In this document: positions 55,242-63,753 of the stretch, piece by piece
Position numbering within the stretch: the first letter of the stretch is position 1
How the letters are laid out: each line of letters starts with the position of its first letter
Assembly: GCF_000729995.1 (NCBI RefSeq)
Contig: NZ_JNFG01000005.1
Coordinates: 62,001 to 126,000, forward strand
DNA length: 64,000 bases
Reading direction: 5' to 3'
DNA from: Caballeronia sordidicola
Lineage (GTDB): Bacteria > Pseudomonadota > Gammaproteobacteria > Burkholderiales > Burkholderiaceae
The notes under the pieces: model-generated
Seen by the model: the letters and a program-made list of their open reading frames with translations, nothing else
Database searches by the model: none
What the model was told of the DNA's origin: nothing
Position numbers and translations under genes: made by a program

Positions 55242-56309
55242 TCACGACGCCAGCGGCTTGCCGGATGCATCGAAACGAGGCCAGTAGTTCTCGAGCTTCA
55301 GCGTTTTCAAGGCCTGGTCGAGATACTTCGGTTCGAACCAGCCGTTCACGCTCACGGGCTGACGGATCAGGTTCAGACGCAGCGCGTCGTCGGCAACGGC
55401 CTGATAGCGGGCCACGATAAACGGATCAATCAACGGCGAAATACGGTCCTTGAGCGTCTGGTTCGCGTACTCCGATTGCCACGATTCCACCGGCACACCG
55501 CTCTTCGCCCACAGCGTGAAGAGTTCGCCGCGATTGGCTTCGTCAGAAGACCACTGAGCCGCTTGTACGACTGCCGTCACGACTTGTTGCACGATCTCGG
55601 GATGGTCATGCTCGAAGTCGTCGAGCACCAGCAGATGCGCCTGACGCGTGTACTGGAGGCCGCCGTCGCGCGACGCGTAGATGATCTTCGCGAGGCCTTG
55701 CCGCTGGAGCTTGAAAAGCTTGAAGTCGAGAAACACCGCATCCACGCCCTTCGATGCGAGCGCGGCTTGAGACGCGGCATCGTCGAGATTGATCACGCGC
55801 AGATCGCGTTCGGAAAGACCATTCGCTTTCAAGACGTTGTCGACCACAAGCTGCAGATTGGTGCCGCGAAAGATGGCGACCCGTTTGCCCTTGAGATCCT
55901 TGACGCTCTTGATGTCGGAGTCGGGCGGCACGGCCAGGTAGACGCCGGTGCGCACGCCCGACTCGACCAGCAATTTCGTTTTGAGGCCGTTCGCGCGGCC
56001 GAGCACGGCGGGGAGGTCGCCCTGATAGGCGAAGTCGATCTGACGATTCGCCAGCGCTTCGTTGACTGCGGGTCCGGCGCCTTTGAAGAACAGCCATTCA
56101 ACCTTGACGCCGTCCGCTTTGAGAGCGTCTTCCGTGCGGTGCTGCAGTTGGGCGGTCGCGGCCGACGAACCGCCGAACACGGGCGGATCGCCGTAACCTT
56201 GTGTCGCCACGCCGATTCGGACAACAGCAGGGGCGGCGGCCAGGACGCTCGTGGCGGCAACGATGCCCAGCGTGACAACGAGGGAATGCAGAAGGGATCG
56301 TGGGGTCAT
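55242..56309 (-). CDS. Sulfonate/taurine-type ABC transporter, binding protein (third system)
   Basis: A 355-residue SsuA/TauA-type periplasmic protein with signal peptide (LVVTLGIVAATSVLAAAPAV). Core segments are VVRIGVATQGYGDPPVFGGS, VNEALANRQIDFAYQGDLPA and FLDFKLFKLQRQG. The loop YGDPPVFGGSSAAT near residue 40 differs from SsuA and suggests another sulfur ligand. It is 69 bp downstream of the TauD-type gene. Confidence 0.9.
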   Translation of the reverse strand: MTPRSLLHSLVVTLGIVAATSVLAAAPAVVRIGVATQGYGDPPVFGGSSAATAQLQHRTEDALKADGVKVEWLFFKGAGPAVNEALANRQIDFAYQGDLPAVLGRANGLKTKLLVESGVRTGVYLAVPPDSDIKSVKDLKGKRVAIFRGTNLQLVVDNVLKANGLSERDLRVINLDDAASQAALASKGVDAVFLDFKLFKLQRQGLAKIIYASRDGGLQYTRQAHLLVLDDFEHDHPEIVQQVVTAVVQAAQWSSDEANRGELFTLWAKSGVPVESWQSEYANQTLKDRISPLIDPFIVARYQAVADDALRLNLIRQPVSVNGWFEPKYLDQALKTLKLENYWPRFDASGKPLAS

Positions 56310-56378
56310 TGAATTCGCGGACGAAGGGTAGGAAACGGCAGCGCGGCTTTTCAGCGCTGCCGAATGACATACGCAGGA

Positions 56379-57311
56379 TCAGTTCAGCGCGGGCGTACCG
56401 CGCAATGCGCGGCTGCGCCGGCCGTCGATACCCACGGGCACGTCGCCATGCACCGTCGCGCGCCGGACCACGCGGCGCGCGCTCTCGTCGTAGTCGGCTA
56501 CTGCATAGTGCTGGGTCGCCCGGTTGTCCCAGATCGCCACGTCACCCTGGGTCCAGCGCCAGCGCACGGTGTTTTCGAGGCGCGTCACGTGATCGTGGAA
56601 AAGCTCTTTCAGGCGATCCGAATCGCGCTGCGACAAGCCGACGAAGCGCTGCACGAAATGGCCCAGCACGAGGGTGCGTTCGCCTGTTTCCGGATGGACG
56701 CGCACGACCGGATGTTCGGTTTCATAGACCGTCGATGTGAACTGTTCGCGATGCGCCTGCTCGGCGGCGGTGGCGGGTGCGCTGTGGTTCGCAGCGTAGT
56801 CGTAAATATTCGTATGAATGGCCCACAGGGAGTCTGCCAGGGCGCGCAGCGGGTCCGGCAGACGCTTGTAGGCATCCGCAGTGTTCGCCCAGACCGTATC
56901 GCCGCCAGCGGGCGGAATCACCACGCCTCGCAGGATCGAGATCTTTGGATACGCTTCCACGAAGGTCACGTCCGTATGCCATGAATTGGCGCGGGAGCCG
57001 TTCTTCGAGTCGAGTTCGAGCAGACGATTGCTGCCGGCGACCGATGGCACGGTCGGGTGTGCGACGGTTTCGCCGAAGCGGCTGGCGAACGCTTCTTGCG
57101 CGGCGTCGTCCAGATGCGACTGGCCGCGAAAGAAGATCACCTTATGTTGCAGCAACGTGGCGTTGATGGCCGCAATGGTCGAGTCGGCGAGATCCGGCCC
57201 GAGGCGCACGCCCCGGATTTCGGCGCCGATCCGGCCGCCCACTGGATGGACGTCGAGTTCCAGTGCGTTCGAGGGTTCGGCGGCAACGGCAGGCGTGGCG
57301 ATGAGGGTCAT
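56379..57311 (-). CDS. TauD/TfdA-family dioxygenase linked to the third system
   Basis: A 310-residue Fe(II)/2-oxoglutarate dioxygenase. Iron ligands are His112 and Asp114 in SWHTDVTFVEAYP and the distal histidine in NRATQHYAVAD; the oxoglutarate arginine is in RRVVRRATVHGDVPVG. By context it releases sulfite from a taurine-like sulfonate or an alkyl sulfate carried by the adjacent transporter. The ATG at 57311 has AAGGAG upstream. It is the first gene of the minus-strand set. Confidence 0.93.
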   Translation of the reverse strand: MTLIATPAVAAEPSNALELDVHPVGGRIGAEIRGVRLGPDLADSTIAAINATLLQHKVIFFRGQSHLDDAAQEAFASRFGETVAHPTVPSVAGSNRLLELDSKNGSRANSWHTDVTFVEAYPKISILRGVVIPPAGGDTVWANTADAYKRLPDPLRALADSLWAIHTNIYDYAANHSAPATAAEQAHREQFTSTVYETEHPVVRVHPETGERTLVLGHFVQRFVGLSQRDSDRLKELFHDHVTRLENTVRWRWTQGDVAIWDNRATQHYAVADYDESARRVVRRATVHGDVPVGIDGRRSRALRGTPALN

Positions 57312-57657
57312 CGGATGCTCCTTGGGGAATCGTGGATAGCGTCGGGTGTTGTTATGGATCGTGGTGTATCCGGATGCTCGCGCTGGGCGGGCAGAAAAAC
57401 GCAGCGGCAATAAATTGAAGCATCCGTGCGCGGGCGCGGCAACGAAGCGATTGGACTTTGCTTTACACACCGGACGTGGGTCGTTTATGAAGGACCTTTG
57501 ATGAAACCCCGTGAAGCGCTGGCTTAATAGGAATTGATAGGTTTTCTATTCATCGTCAGATATGCAAATGAATAAAAGATGGTTTCCGTACGTTTAAGTT
57601 TGACCTACCTTGTACTTAGCGGTAGCCCGTACCGGGATGCGTTGAAGGAGAACTGCG
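57312..57657. promoter_or_regulatory. Control region upstream of the TauD operon
   Basis: A 346-bp AT-richer gap between two divergent units. It contains an interrupted inverted repeat TATTCAT (57547-57553) and ATGAATA (57568-57574), a spacing plausible for a LysR-type regulator, and the sequence AATTGATAGG nearby. No gene is seen. The last bases carry the ribosome site GAAGGAGAAC of the small gene at 57658. Confidence 0.4.
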
Positions 57658-57873
57658 ATGTCTGAACCGAGAGCCACTTTTAGAAACTGGGGCAGTGAAG
57701 TGCTGCGGCATTGGCGCGAGCGGCGTACGCTGGCCGGCAGTCAGTCGCACGCGGCGGCGCGTGAGCCGTATGATCTTGAGCGCATCGCGACGTGTGCTTG
57801 CAGCGGCTATTTCCATACGGGGTATGCGCTTGATCCGTTTGTTTTTACGCCTGAATTACCGTTCAAGGATTAG
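57658..57873 (+). CDS. Small conserved hypothetical protein
   Basis: A 71-residue soluble protein with a clear ribosome site (GAAGGAGAAC, 5 bp before the ATG). It contains SEPRATFRNWGSEVLRHWRE and two cysteines in IATCACSGYFHTG. I do not recognise the family. It is divergent from the TauD operon and is followed directly by the long inverted-repeat region. Confidence 0.65.
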   Translation: MSEPRATFRNWGSEVLRHWRERRTLAGSQSHAAAREPYDLERIATCACSGYFHTGYALDPFVFTPELPFKD

Positions 57874-57929
57874 CGGGTGGTTTTTGCTCGCGCCGGTGGA
57901 CGGGTTTCGGGGTTTTGATGGTTTGGGGT

Positions 57930-58905
57930 TAGCGGTCGGAGTTAGTGCCGGGGTGCCAGGTTCCTGCGCTAGCGGTTTGAGTCAATGCCGGGTTGCTGCT
58001 TTCAGTGTTAGTGGTCTGCATGAGTTGGCTATTTTCTCTATCACTATTAGCCACTGCGCGTGGCGGCGCGTCATTTCTTTGTCCAAAGCGACAAAGAAAC
58101 GAAGCAAAGAAAACGCTTTCAGAACGAGGGCTCGTAAGTTGACCTAGCGTGCAGTTTCCACGTTTTTGGCACCCCAAAAGCACGGTGCTCGCCAGAGCCA
58201 CCGATGTTTGAACCCCTCCTTCTCGCGAATTCTTACACGCACACGCTTCGCCCCGTACGCTCTCGAGCAAGCACCATTGCCACGGAAACCCGCACGGCCA
58301 TACGCGTATGTACGGCTTCGTTTTTTGGTGGGTTAGCTGCTCGGTCTGCGCCGTTATCTCGGCGGACTATACGGCCGGGCGGAGGCATATTTAAAGCTTC
58401 GCTTTTGCAGGTCGATCGCGTGGCCCGCGCATTGTTTTCGCGGTTACGGCCTTACGTACTTCTGCGGCCGGGTTTCCAGGGGGGGCGAAGTGGTTCGATA
58501 TGCGAACTAATTTCATAATGGTTGTACGCGGATAGCGCGGGGTGTTCCTTGGGCAGGTTCAGTCACTGGTGGCGAAGCGTGTGGGTATCCGTGTTCGGAG
58601 AAGGAGGGTTTCACACATCCTTCGTTCTGGCGAGCACCGTGCTTTTGGGGTGCCAAAAACGCGGAAACTGCACGCTGGGTCAACTTATGAGCCCGCGTTT
58701 TGAAAGCGCTTTCTTTGCTTCGTTTCTTTGTCGCTTTGGACAAAGAAATGACGTGCCGCCACGCACAGTGGCTAATAGTGATAAAGAGAAAATCCGAATC
58801 ACGCAGACCACTAACCCCGAAAGCAGCAACCCGGCATTGACCCCGACCGCTACCGCAGGAACCTAGCAACCCGGCATTGACCCCGCCCGCTACCGCAGGA
58901 ACCTG
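57930..58905. repeat. Long imperfect inverted repeat element
   Basis: Left arm about 57930-58252 and right arm about 58571-58905 are reverse complements at roughly 85-90 percent by eye, separated by about 318 bp. Both arms carry the hairpin CTTTGTC-CAAAGC-GACAAAG and a conserved segment around TTTTTGGCACCCCAAAAGCA. Frames inside encode similar peptides, which explains the hypothetical proteins often annotated in such repeats. This fills a gene-free gap of 1,074 bp (57874-58947). I see no transposase. Confidence 0.8.
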
Positions 58906-58943
58906 GCAACCCGGCGTCAACCCGCCCGCTGACGGCAGGACCC
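58826..58943 (+). repeat. 40-bp tandem repeat at the outer edge of the right arm
   Basis: A 40-bp unit starting GCAACCCGGCATTGACCCCG occurs at 58826-58865 and 58866-58905 with two differences, and a degenerate third copy runs 58906-58943. Similar units in reverse complement lie at the outer edge of the left arm (about 57924-58010). The copies are contiguous, with no spacers. Confidence 0.85.
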
Positions 58944-58947
58944 CCGC

Positions 58948-59589
58948 TCAACTCCGCCCACCAACAACCGACCCCTCACTCCGCAGATCCAATTCCCCCA
59001 CCGCATCGCGCGCATTAAACGCCAATGCAAACTGCGCAGCCTGCCGCCCCACGGTCGCCAACTGCTCCGCGACTTTCGGGTCCGAACAGGAGTCAATCGT
59101 CTCGAAGCGCGTTTCCAGTGAGTTGACCGCCGCGCCATACGGTGTCGGCCATCCCCGCAACGCATGCACAATCGAGCGCAGCGACGTAAGCACAGCACCA
59201 CCACCCTGCCAGCCATAAGCCGTCACCACGCAGCCGACCGCCCGCCCATCGAGGTAGGGACGCTTGTCGTTGCTGAGTTCCTCCAGCGTGTCCAGCGCGT
59301 TCTTGACCAGCCCAGAAACACCGCCGTGATACCCCGGCGTCGCAATGATGACCGCATCCGCTTCGCGCACCGCCTCGATCAACTCAAGCTGTTCCGCCGT
59401 GCGCTCACCATGTTCGGGCGCGTAGTGAGGCAGCGAGTGCAGGAACGTGCCGCCAAACAGTCGCGTGCGTGCGCCTTCGGCTTCGGCGCCCTTCAGGGCG
59501 ATGCGAAGCGCGCGTTCAGTCGATGAGGCCGCGCGGGTCGTGCCGCCAATGCCGACGACGAGCGGCCGGCGAAATTCAAGGCTTTTCAA
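58948..59589 (-). CDS. NADPH-dependent FMN reductase (MsuE/SsuE-like)
   Basis: A flavodoxin-fold reductase of about 213 residues. The FMN phosphate loop VVGIGGTTRAASSTERAL is near residue 10, followed by VIIATPGYHGGVSGLVKNAL and the C-terminal GWQGGGAVLTSLR. It would reduce FMN with NADPH to supply SsuD. The only ATG in frame (59664) gives a poor N-terminus; a TTG at 59589 follows GGGAG at good spacing and begins LKSLEFRRPLVVGIG, so I use it. It is separate from the ssu operon by 14 kb. Confidence 0.85.
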   Translation of the reverse strand: MKSLEFRRPLVVGIGGTTRAASSTERALRIALKGAEAEGARTRLFGGTFLHSLPHYAPEHGERTAEQLELIEAVREADAVIIATPGYHGGVSGLVKNALDTLEELSNDKRPYLDGRAVGCVVTAYGWQGGGAVLTSLRSIVHALRGWPTPYGAAVNSLETRFETIDSCSDPKVAEQLATVGRQAAQFALAFNARDAVGELDLRSEGSVVGGRS

Positions 59590-59949
59590 CAAAATACTCC
59601 CGGGAGTGCAGTGGAGCCGCGTTCGTATGCCAGAACGCCGGAGCGTATCGACGCATTGAATCATCGATCACGCATGGATCATGCCGTCATCTTAGCTATC
59701 GATTTTGCGCGAGTGAACCGAGCTTTGCTTGAATCGATATGAGCATTGCGTATTTCGAGGGCTCCCAACACCCCTGACGGCCCCGCCCCGCGCCCTACAT
59801 ACGGAGAAGTAATTAGCCTTGCGCAATAGATTATTAAGGCCCCGACGCGGGTTACGTTAAACTTTCGCCTCTCGCGAACCAGGGATGAACGGCGGTCGGC
59901 TGCCCGAGCAAACTCGCTCACAGGGAAGTCCGCCGCTTTTTTTGTTTAC
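59590..59949. other. Control region between FMN reductase and metNIQ
   Basis: A 360-bp gene-free gap between two divergent units of the sulfur island. It includes the metN leader hairpin listed separately. Before it, a weak promoter may be TTAAGG (about 59834) with TAAACT (about 59858), which would give a leader of about 80 bases. I see no classical S-box (SAM-I) elements by eye. Confidence 0.5.
59890..59943 (+). promoter_or_regulatory. Terminator-like leader hairpin before metN
   Basis: CGGCGG (59890-59895) pairs with CCGCCG (59930-59935); an interrupted inner helix (CCC with GGG, GAGC with GCTC) extends it, and seven T residues follow (59937-59943). The metN start codon is only 6 bp further. 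No plus-strand gene precedes it, so it cannot simply end another operon. It fits a transcription attenuator or a leader RNA switch. Confidence 0.6.
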
Positions 59950-60984
59950 ATGATCGAAATTCGAAATCTGTCGCAACGCTTCGCCGGCCCACGAGGCTGG
60001 ATCGAAGCGCTGCATAACGTCGACTTGACGATTCCGCCGGGCGAAGTATTCGGCATCATCGGCCGCAGCGGCGCCGGTAAAAGCACATTGGTGCGCACCA
60101 TCAACCTGCTGACGCGGCCAAGCGAAGGCAGCGTGATCGTCGACGGCCGCGACCTCACCACGCTGCCCGCCGCGCAATTGCGCACGGCACGCCGTGACAT
60201 CGGCATGATCTTCCAGCACTTCAATTTGCTGTCGTCGCGTACGGTGTTCGACAACGTCGCGCTGCCGCTTGAACTGGCCGGCATGAAGCGCGGCGAGATC
60301 GAGTCGACAGTGTTGCCGCTGCTGGAACTCGTCGGGCTGACCACACAAAAAGATCGTTATCCCGCCCAGATCAGCGGTGGCCAGAAGCAGCGCGTGGGGA
60401 TCGCCCGGGCGCTTGCCAGCAAGCCGAAAGTGCTGCTCTCGGACGAAGCCACGTCCGCACTGGATCCTGAAACCACGCGCTCCATTCTTGATCTGCTACG
60501 CAAGATCAACAAGGAACTCGGCCTGACGATCGTGCTGATCACGCACCAGATGGACGTGATCAAGCAAGTCTGCGATCGCGTCGCGGTACTCGATGCCGGT
60601 CGCGTAGTCGAGGAAGGCAACGTGGTCGATGTCTTCATGCAGCCACATCATGAAGTCACGCGCGCGTTGATTGGCGACGTGATCGCGCACGAGTTGCCGC
60701 CCGCGCTGAAGCTGCGCGTGGCCGAGCGTTTGAAAACCGGCAGCGGTCATTTGCTGCGGCTAGCGTTCACCGGCTCCGGCGTCGACCAGCCGATCCTCTC
60801 CGAAACCATCCGCCGCTTCGAGCTCGATTTCAACATCCTCCACGGCCAGATCGACGAGATCCAGGGCCAGGCGTTCGGCTCGCTGGCGGTGCTCGCGGCA
60901 GGGAAGCCGGCGAACGTCGCGGAGGCAATTGTTTATCTGCGTGAACAAGGTGTGGTGGTGGAGGAGATGTCCCATGTTGAGTGA
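59950..60984 (+). CDS. metN: Methionine ABC transporter ATP-binding protein MetN
   Basis: A 344-residue ATPase of the methionine importer. Walker [10 protein letters not shown] (about residue 38), signature [15 protein letters not shown] (about 140) and Walker [13 protein letters not shown] are clear; a C-terminal NIL (ACT-like) domain (about 255-340), which senses methionine in E. coli, follows. The start [11 protein letters not shown] is canonical, yet no Shine-Dalgarno is seen, because a hairpin and T run occupy the leader. It overlaps metI by 11 bp. Confidence 0.97.
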   Translation: MIEIRNLSQRFAGPRGWIEALHNVDLTIPPGEVFGIIGRSGAGKSTLVRTINLLTRPSEGSVIVDGRDLTTLPAAQLRTARRDIGMIFQHFNLLSSRTVFDNVALPLELAGMKRGEIESTVLPLLELVGLTTQKDRYPAQISGGQKQRVGIARALASKPKVLLSDEATSALDPETTRSILDLLRKINKELGLTIVLITHQMDVIKQVCDRVAVLDAGRVVEEGNVVDVFMQPHHEVTRALIGDVIAHELPPALKLRVAERLKTGSGHLLRLAFTGSGVDQPILSETIRRFELDFNILHGQIDEIQGQAFGSLAVLAAGKPANVAEAIVYLREQGVVVEEMSHVE

Positions 60985-61627
60985 AATGTTCGATATGTTC
61001 GTCCAGTCGTTCTGGGAAACGCTCGTGATGGTGGGCATTTCCGGACTGGTCGGTGCGGCTTTGGGGCTGCCGTTGGGCGTGCTGCTGTATCTCACCGACC
61101 GCGACGGCGTGTTGCGCAATCTCGCGTTGAACCGCGTCATGGGCGGCGTCGTAAATGCGGTGCGTTCGACACCATTTATCATTCTGCTCGTCGCGGTGAT
61201 CCCGTTCACGCGGCTGGTGGTCGGCTCGTCGATCGGGACGGCGGCCGCGGTCGTGCCGCTGACTATCGCGGCCGCGCCGTTCATTGCGCGGCTGGTCGAA
61301 ACAGCGCTGCGCGAGGTCGATCGCGGCCTGATCGAAGCGGCGCAGGCAATGGGCGCGACCACAAGCCAGATCGTGTTCAAGGTGTTGTTGCCGGAGTCCT
61401 TGCCGGGTGTGGTTGCGGGTTTGACGATTACGTTCGTATCGCTCGTCGGGTACTCGGCCATGGCCGGTGCGATCGGCGGCGGTGGTTTGGGCGATCTGGG
61501 CATTCGCTACGGGTATCAGCGGTTTTTGCCGGAAGTGATGCTGACGGTGGTCGTGATCCTGATCGTCTTCGTGCAGCTTGTTCAGTCGTTCGGCGACTGG
61601 CTCGTGCGCCGTCTCAGCCACAAGTAA
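60974..61627 (+). CDS. metI: Methionine ABC transporter permease MetI
   Basis: A 217-residue permease with five membrane helices, typical length for MetI. The EAA loop is [20 protein letters not shown] followed by [13 protein letters not shown], and the conserved [20 protein letters not shown] comes after it. It overlaps the metN end by 11 bp. The start at 60974 has GGAGGAGATG upstream. Confidence 0.97.
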   Translation: MLSEMFDMFVQSFWETLVMVGISGLVGAALGLPLGVLLYLTDRDGVLRNLALNRVMGGVVNAVRSTPFIILLVAVIPFTRLVVGSSIGTAAAVVPLTIAAAPFIARLVETALREVDRGLIEAAQAMGATTSQIVFKVLLPESLPGVVAGLTITFVSLVGYSAMAGAIGGGGLGDLGIRYGYQRFLPEVMLTVVVILIVFVQLVQSFGDWLVRRLSHK

Positions 61628-61670
61628 TTAGCCACACATAATTTTCTACATCAAGCTCTAAGGGTAGTCC

Positions 61671-62465
61671 ATGCAACGTCGATTCATTCTCAAGCTGGCC
61701 GCTGTGTTCAGCGCTTCCGCATTGCTCGCCAACGTCGCGCAAGCCGATGAAACCATCAAGGTAGGCGTGACCGGCGGTCCGCACGCTCAGGTCATGGAAG
61801 TCGTGAAGCAGGTGGCCGCGAAGAACGGCCTGAACATCAAGATTGTCGAGTTTGCCGATTACGTCCAGCCGAATGCAGCGCTGGCGTCGGGCGATCTCGA
61901 CGCGAACAGCTATCAGCACGCGCCGTATCTCGACGCGCAGGTGAAGGACCGCGGCTACAAGCTGATCAAGATCGCCGATACGGTCACGTTCCCCATGGGC
62001 ATCTATTCGAAGAAGTTCAAGTCGCTGGCGGAGTTGCCGGTGGGCGCGCGCATTGCCGTACCAAACGATCCGACCAACGGCGGCCGGGCGCTGTTGCTCC
62101 TGCAAAAGAACGGCTTGCTGAAGTTGCGCGCGGACGCGGGCTTGAAAGCGACGCCGCTCGACATTATCGATAACCCGAGAAAGCTGAAGATCGTCGAACT
62201 CGACGCCGCGCAGATCCCGCGCTCGCTCGCCGATGTGGACGCCGCCGCGATCAACACGAACTTCGCCATGGAAGCCGGGTTGAAGCCGAAGCAGGACGCG
62301 ATCGCGATTGAAGATCCGAATGGCCCGTACTCGAACATCATCGCGATTCGTGCCGCGGACAAGGACAAGCCGTGGGTGGCGAAACTCGTGGCGGCCTATC
62401 ACTCGCCGGAAGTGAAGCAGTTCATTGAAGCGAAATACGCGGGTGCGGTGATCGCCGCCTGGTAA
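61671..62465 (+). CDS. metQ: Methionine-binding protein MetQ
   Basis: A 264-residue MetQ/NlpA-type binding protein with signal peptide (LAAVFSASALLANVAQA) and no lipobox cysteine, so it is soluble in the periplasm. The core FADYVQPNAALASGDLDANS then YQHAPYLDAQ is typical. It binds D- or L-methionine for MetNI. It is 43 bp after metI. It is closely similar to the orphan protein at 47462. Confidence 0.95.
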   Translation: MQRRFILKLAAVFSASALLANVAQADETIKVGVTGGPHAQVMEVVKQVAAKNGLNIKIVEFADYVQPNAALASGDLDANSYQHAPYLDAQVKDRGYKLIKIADTVTFPMGIYSKKFKSLAELPVGARIAVPNDPTNGGRALLLLQKNGLLKLRADAGLKATPLDIIDNPRKLKIVELDAAQIPRSLADVDAAAINTNFAMEAGLKPKQDAIAIEDPNGPYSNIIAIRAADKDKPWVAKLVAAYHSPEVKQFIEAKYAGAVIAAW

Positions 62466-62491
62466 GCCTCGCAACAAAACTCGAGCATCAT

Positions 62492-62523
62492 GCGCGCTCT
62501 CTCCCTCACGGGTTAGAGCGCGC
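62492..62523 (+). terminator. Hairpin after metQ
   Basis: GCGCGCTCT (62492-62500) and AGAGCGCGC (62515-62523) form a perfect 9-bp stem with a 14-base loop, 27 bp after the metQ stop. A short T-containing stretch follows (GTCGTTTGG). It is a probable terminator of the met operon. Confidence 0.7.
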
Positions 62524-62688
62524 AGTCGTTTGGGCATGGTGAAAAAGGCACGTAATACCGACCGCCAAGGGTAAACGCCAATCTTTTTCCACCCGGGCAG
62601 AAAGCTGGCAGAAGGCTTTGCCTTCTTATACTTGCCGCACATTAGAACAAGATGCCGGATTGCCACGGATAGAAGGAGACGTTTCACG

Positions 62689-63711
62689 ATGCAGCTTCCC
62701 TCCCGCTTTTTCACGCTCGCTTGCACGCTGGCCGCGCTGTTGTGCGCCGCGTCGCCTGCCCGGGCGGAAAAGCTGACGCTGATGGCGGGAGGCACGTCCA
62801 AGATCGTCTATCTGCCTTTGATCCTCGCGTCGCAACTCGGTTATTTCAAGGACGAAGGACTCGAATTCGAGATTTTGTCCCAGCCGGCCGGTGTCGATAC
62901 CGCGACCGAACTGCTCGCCGGTGCAATCCAGGGCGCGGTTGGTTTTTACGATCACACCATCGACTTGCAGAGCCGCGGCAAGGATGTCGAGGCGCTGGTC
63001 GTGTTCAGCAAGAGCGCGGGGTTGGTCGAGCTGGTCTCGAAGAAATCCGCGGCGGGTTTCAACACGATGGCCGACGCGAAAGGCAAGACGCTGGGCGTGA
63101 CGGGACTGGGTTCGTCGACGAACTTCCTGACCCATTATCTTGCCGCGCGCGCTGGTTTGACGCCGAAGGAGTACTCGGTGTTGCCGGTGGGTTCCGACGA
63201 CAGCTTCATCTCGGCCATGGACCAGGGCCGTATCGATGCCGGCATGATCGAAGAGCCGGTCGCCAGCCGGCTGCTGGCCAGCGGCGATGCGAAAGTGCTC
63301 GTGGACATGCGCAGCGCGGCAGGCACGGTGGCAGCCTTAGGCGGTCCGTACGCCGGCCCGTGTTTCTATGCTCAGCGAAGCTGGGTCAATACGCATCGTG
63401 ATGAAGCGCAGAAGCTTGTGCGCGCGATGGTGCGCTCGCTGGCGTTCATTGCGAGCCATAGTGCCGAAGAAATAACGGCCAAGGTGCCAAGCGATTTTTA
63501 CGGACCAGGCCAAGGCAAGGCGCTTTATATCAGCGCGCTGAAGTCCTCCATGCCGATGTTTACGAAAGACGGGCGGATGCCGGACGGGACGCCCGCGGCC
63601 GTACTGAAGGTGCTCACGCTGGCGAACTCGTCGATCGATCCGCGTCATATCGATCTGTCGAGGACTTATACGAACGAGTTCGTGGACCGCGTGCAGATCG
63701 GTGCCAAATAA
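62689..63711 (+). CDS. ABC transporter binding protein, NMT1/SsuA-like
   Basis: A 340-residue periplasmic protein of the NMT1/THI5-like (nitrate, taurine, sulfonate) fold. The signal peptide ends near residue 26 (LLCAASPARA). Core segments are TLMAGGTSKIVYLPLILASQ, LGYFKDEGLEFEILSQPAGV and GRIDAGMIEEPVASRLL. No permease or ATPase lies next to it in the window, although partners may follow outside. The start has AGAAGGAGACG upstream. The ligand may be a sulfonate, a pyrimidine precursor or an aromatic acid. Confidence 0.87.
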   Translation: MQLPSRFFTLACTLAALLCAASPARAEKLTLMAGGTSKIVYLPLILASQLGYFKDEGLEFEILSQPAGVDTATELLAGAIQGAVGFYDHTIDLQSRGKDVEALVVFSKSAGLVELVSKKSAAGFNTMADAKGKTLGVTGLGSSTNFLTHYLAARAGLTPKEYSVLPVGSDDSFISAMDQGRIDAGMIEEPVASRLLASGDAKVLVDMRSAAGTVAALGGPYAGPCFYAQRSWVNTHRDEAQKLVRAMVRSLAFIASHSAEEITAKVPSDFYGPGQGKALYISALKSSMPMFTKDGRMPDGTPAAVLKVLTLANSSIDPRHIDLSRTYTNEFVDRVQIGAK

Positions 63712-63753
63712 AGTGAAACCGGCGATCCATTTCCCTCTATTCGAAGCGATGCC

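Noticed and set aside
57929..58270. Small protein on the minus strand inside the left repeat arm
   Set aside because: Its peptide resembles the one at 58522-58866 only because both are the same repeat; no ribosome site was evident. It is a repeat by-product.
58522..58866. 114-codon open frame inside the right repeat arm
   Set aside because: Same reason as for the left arm: similarity follows from the inverted repeat, not from protein conservation.
58826..58943. Possible CRISPR array
   Set aside because: The 40-bp units are contiguous without spacers, there are fewer than three good copies and no cas genes are nearby.
59890..59943. Terminator of the FMN reductase gene
   Set aside because: That gene runs on the opposite strand away from this site, so the hairpin is in its upstream region and cannot end its transcript.
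61614..62801. 395-codon open frame opposite metQ
   Set aside because: Shadow of metQ, with Arg/Asp/Val-rich composition and no motif.
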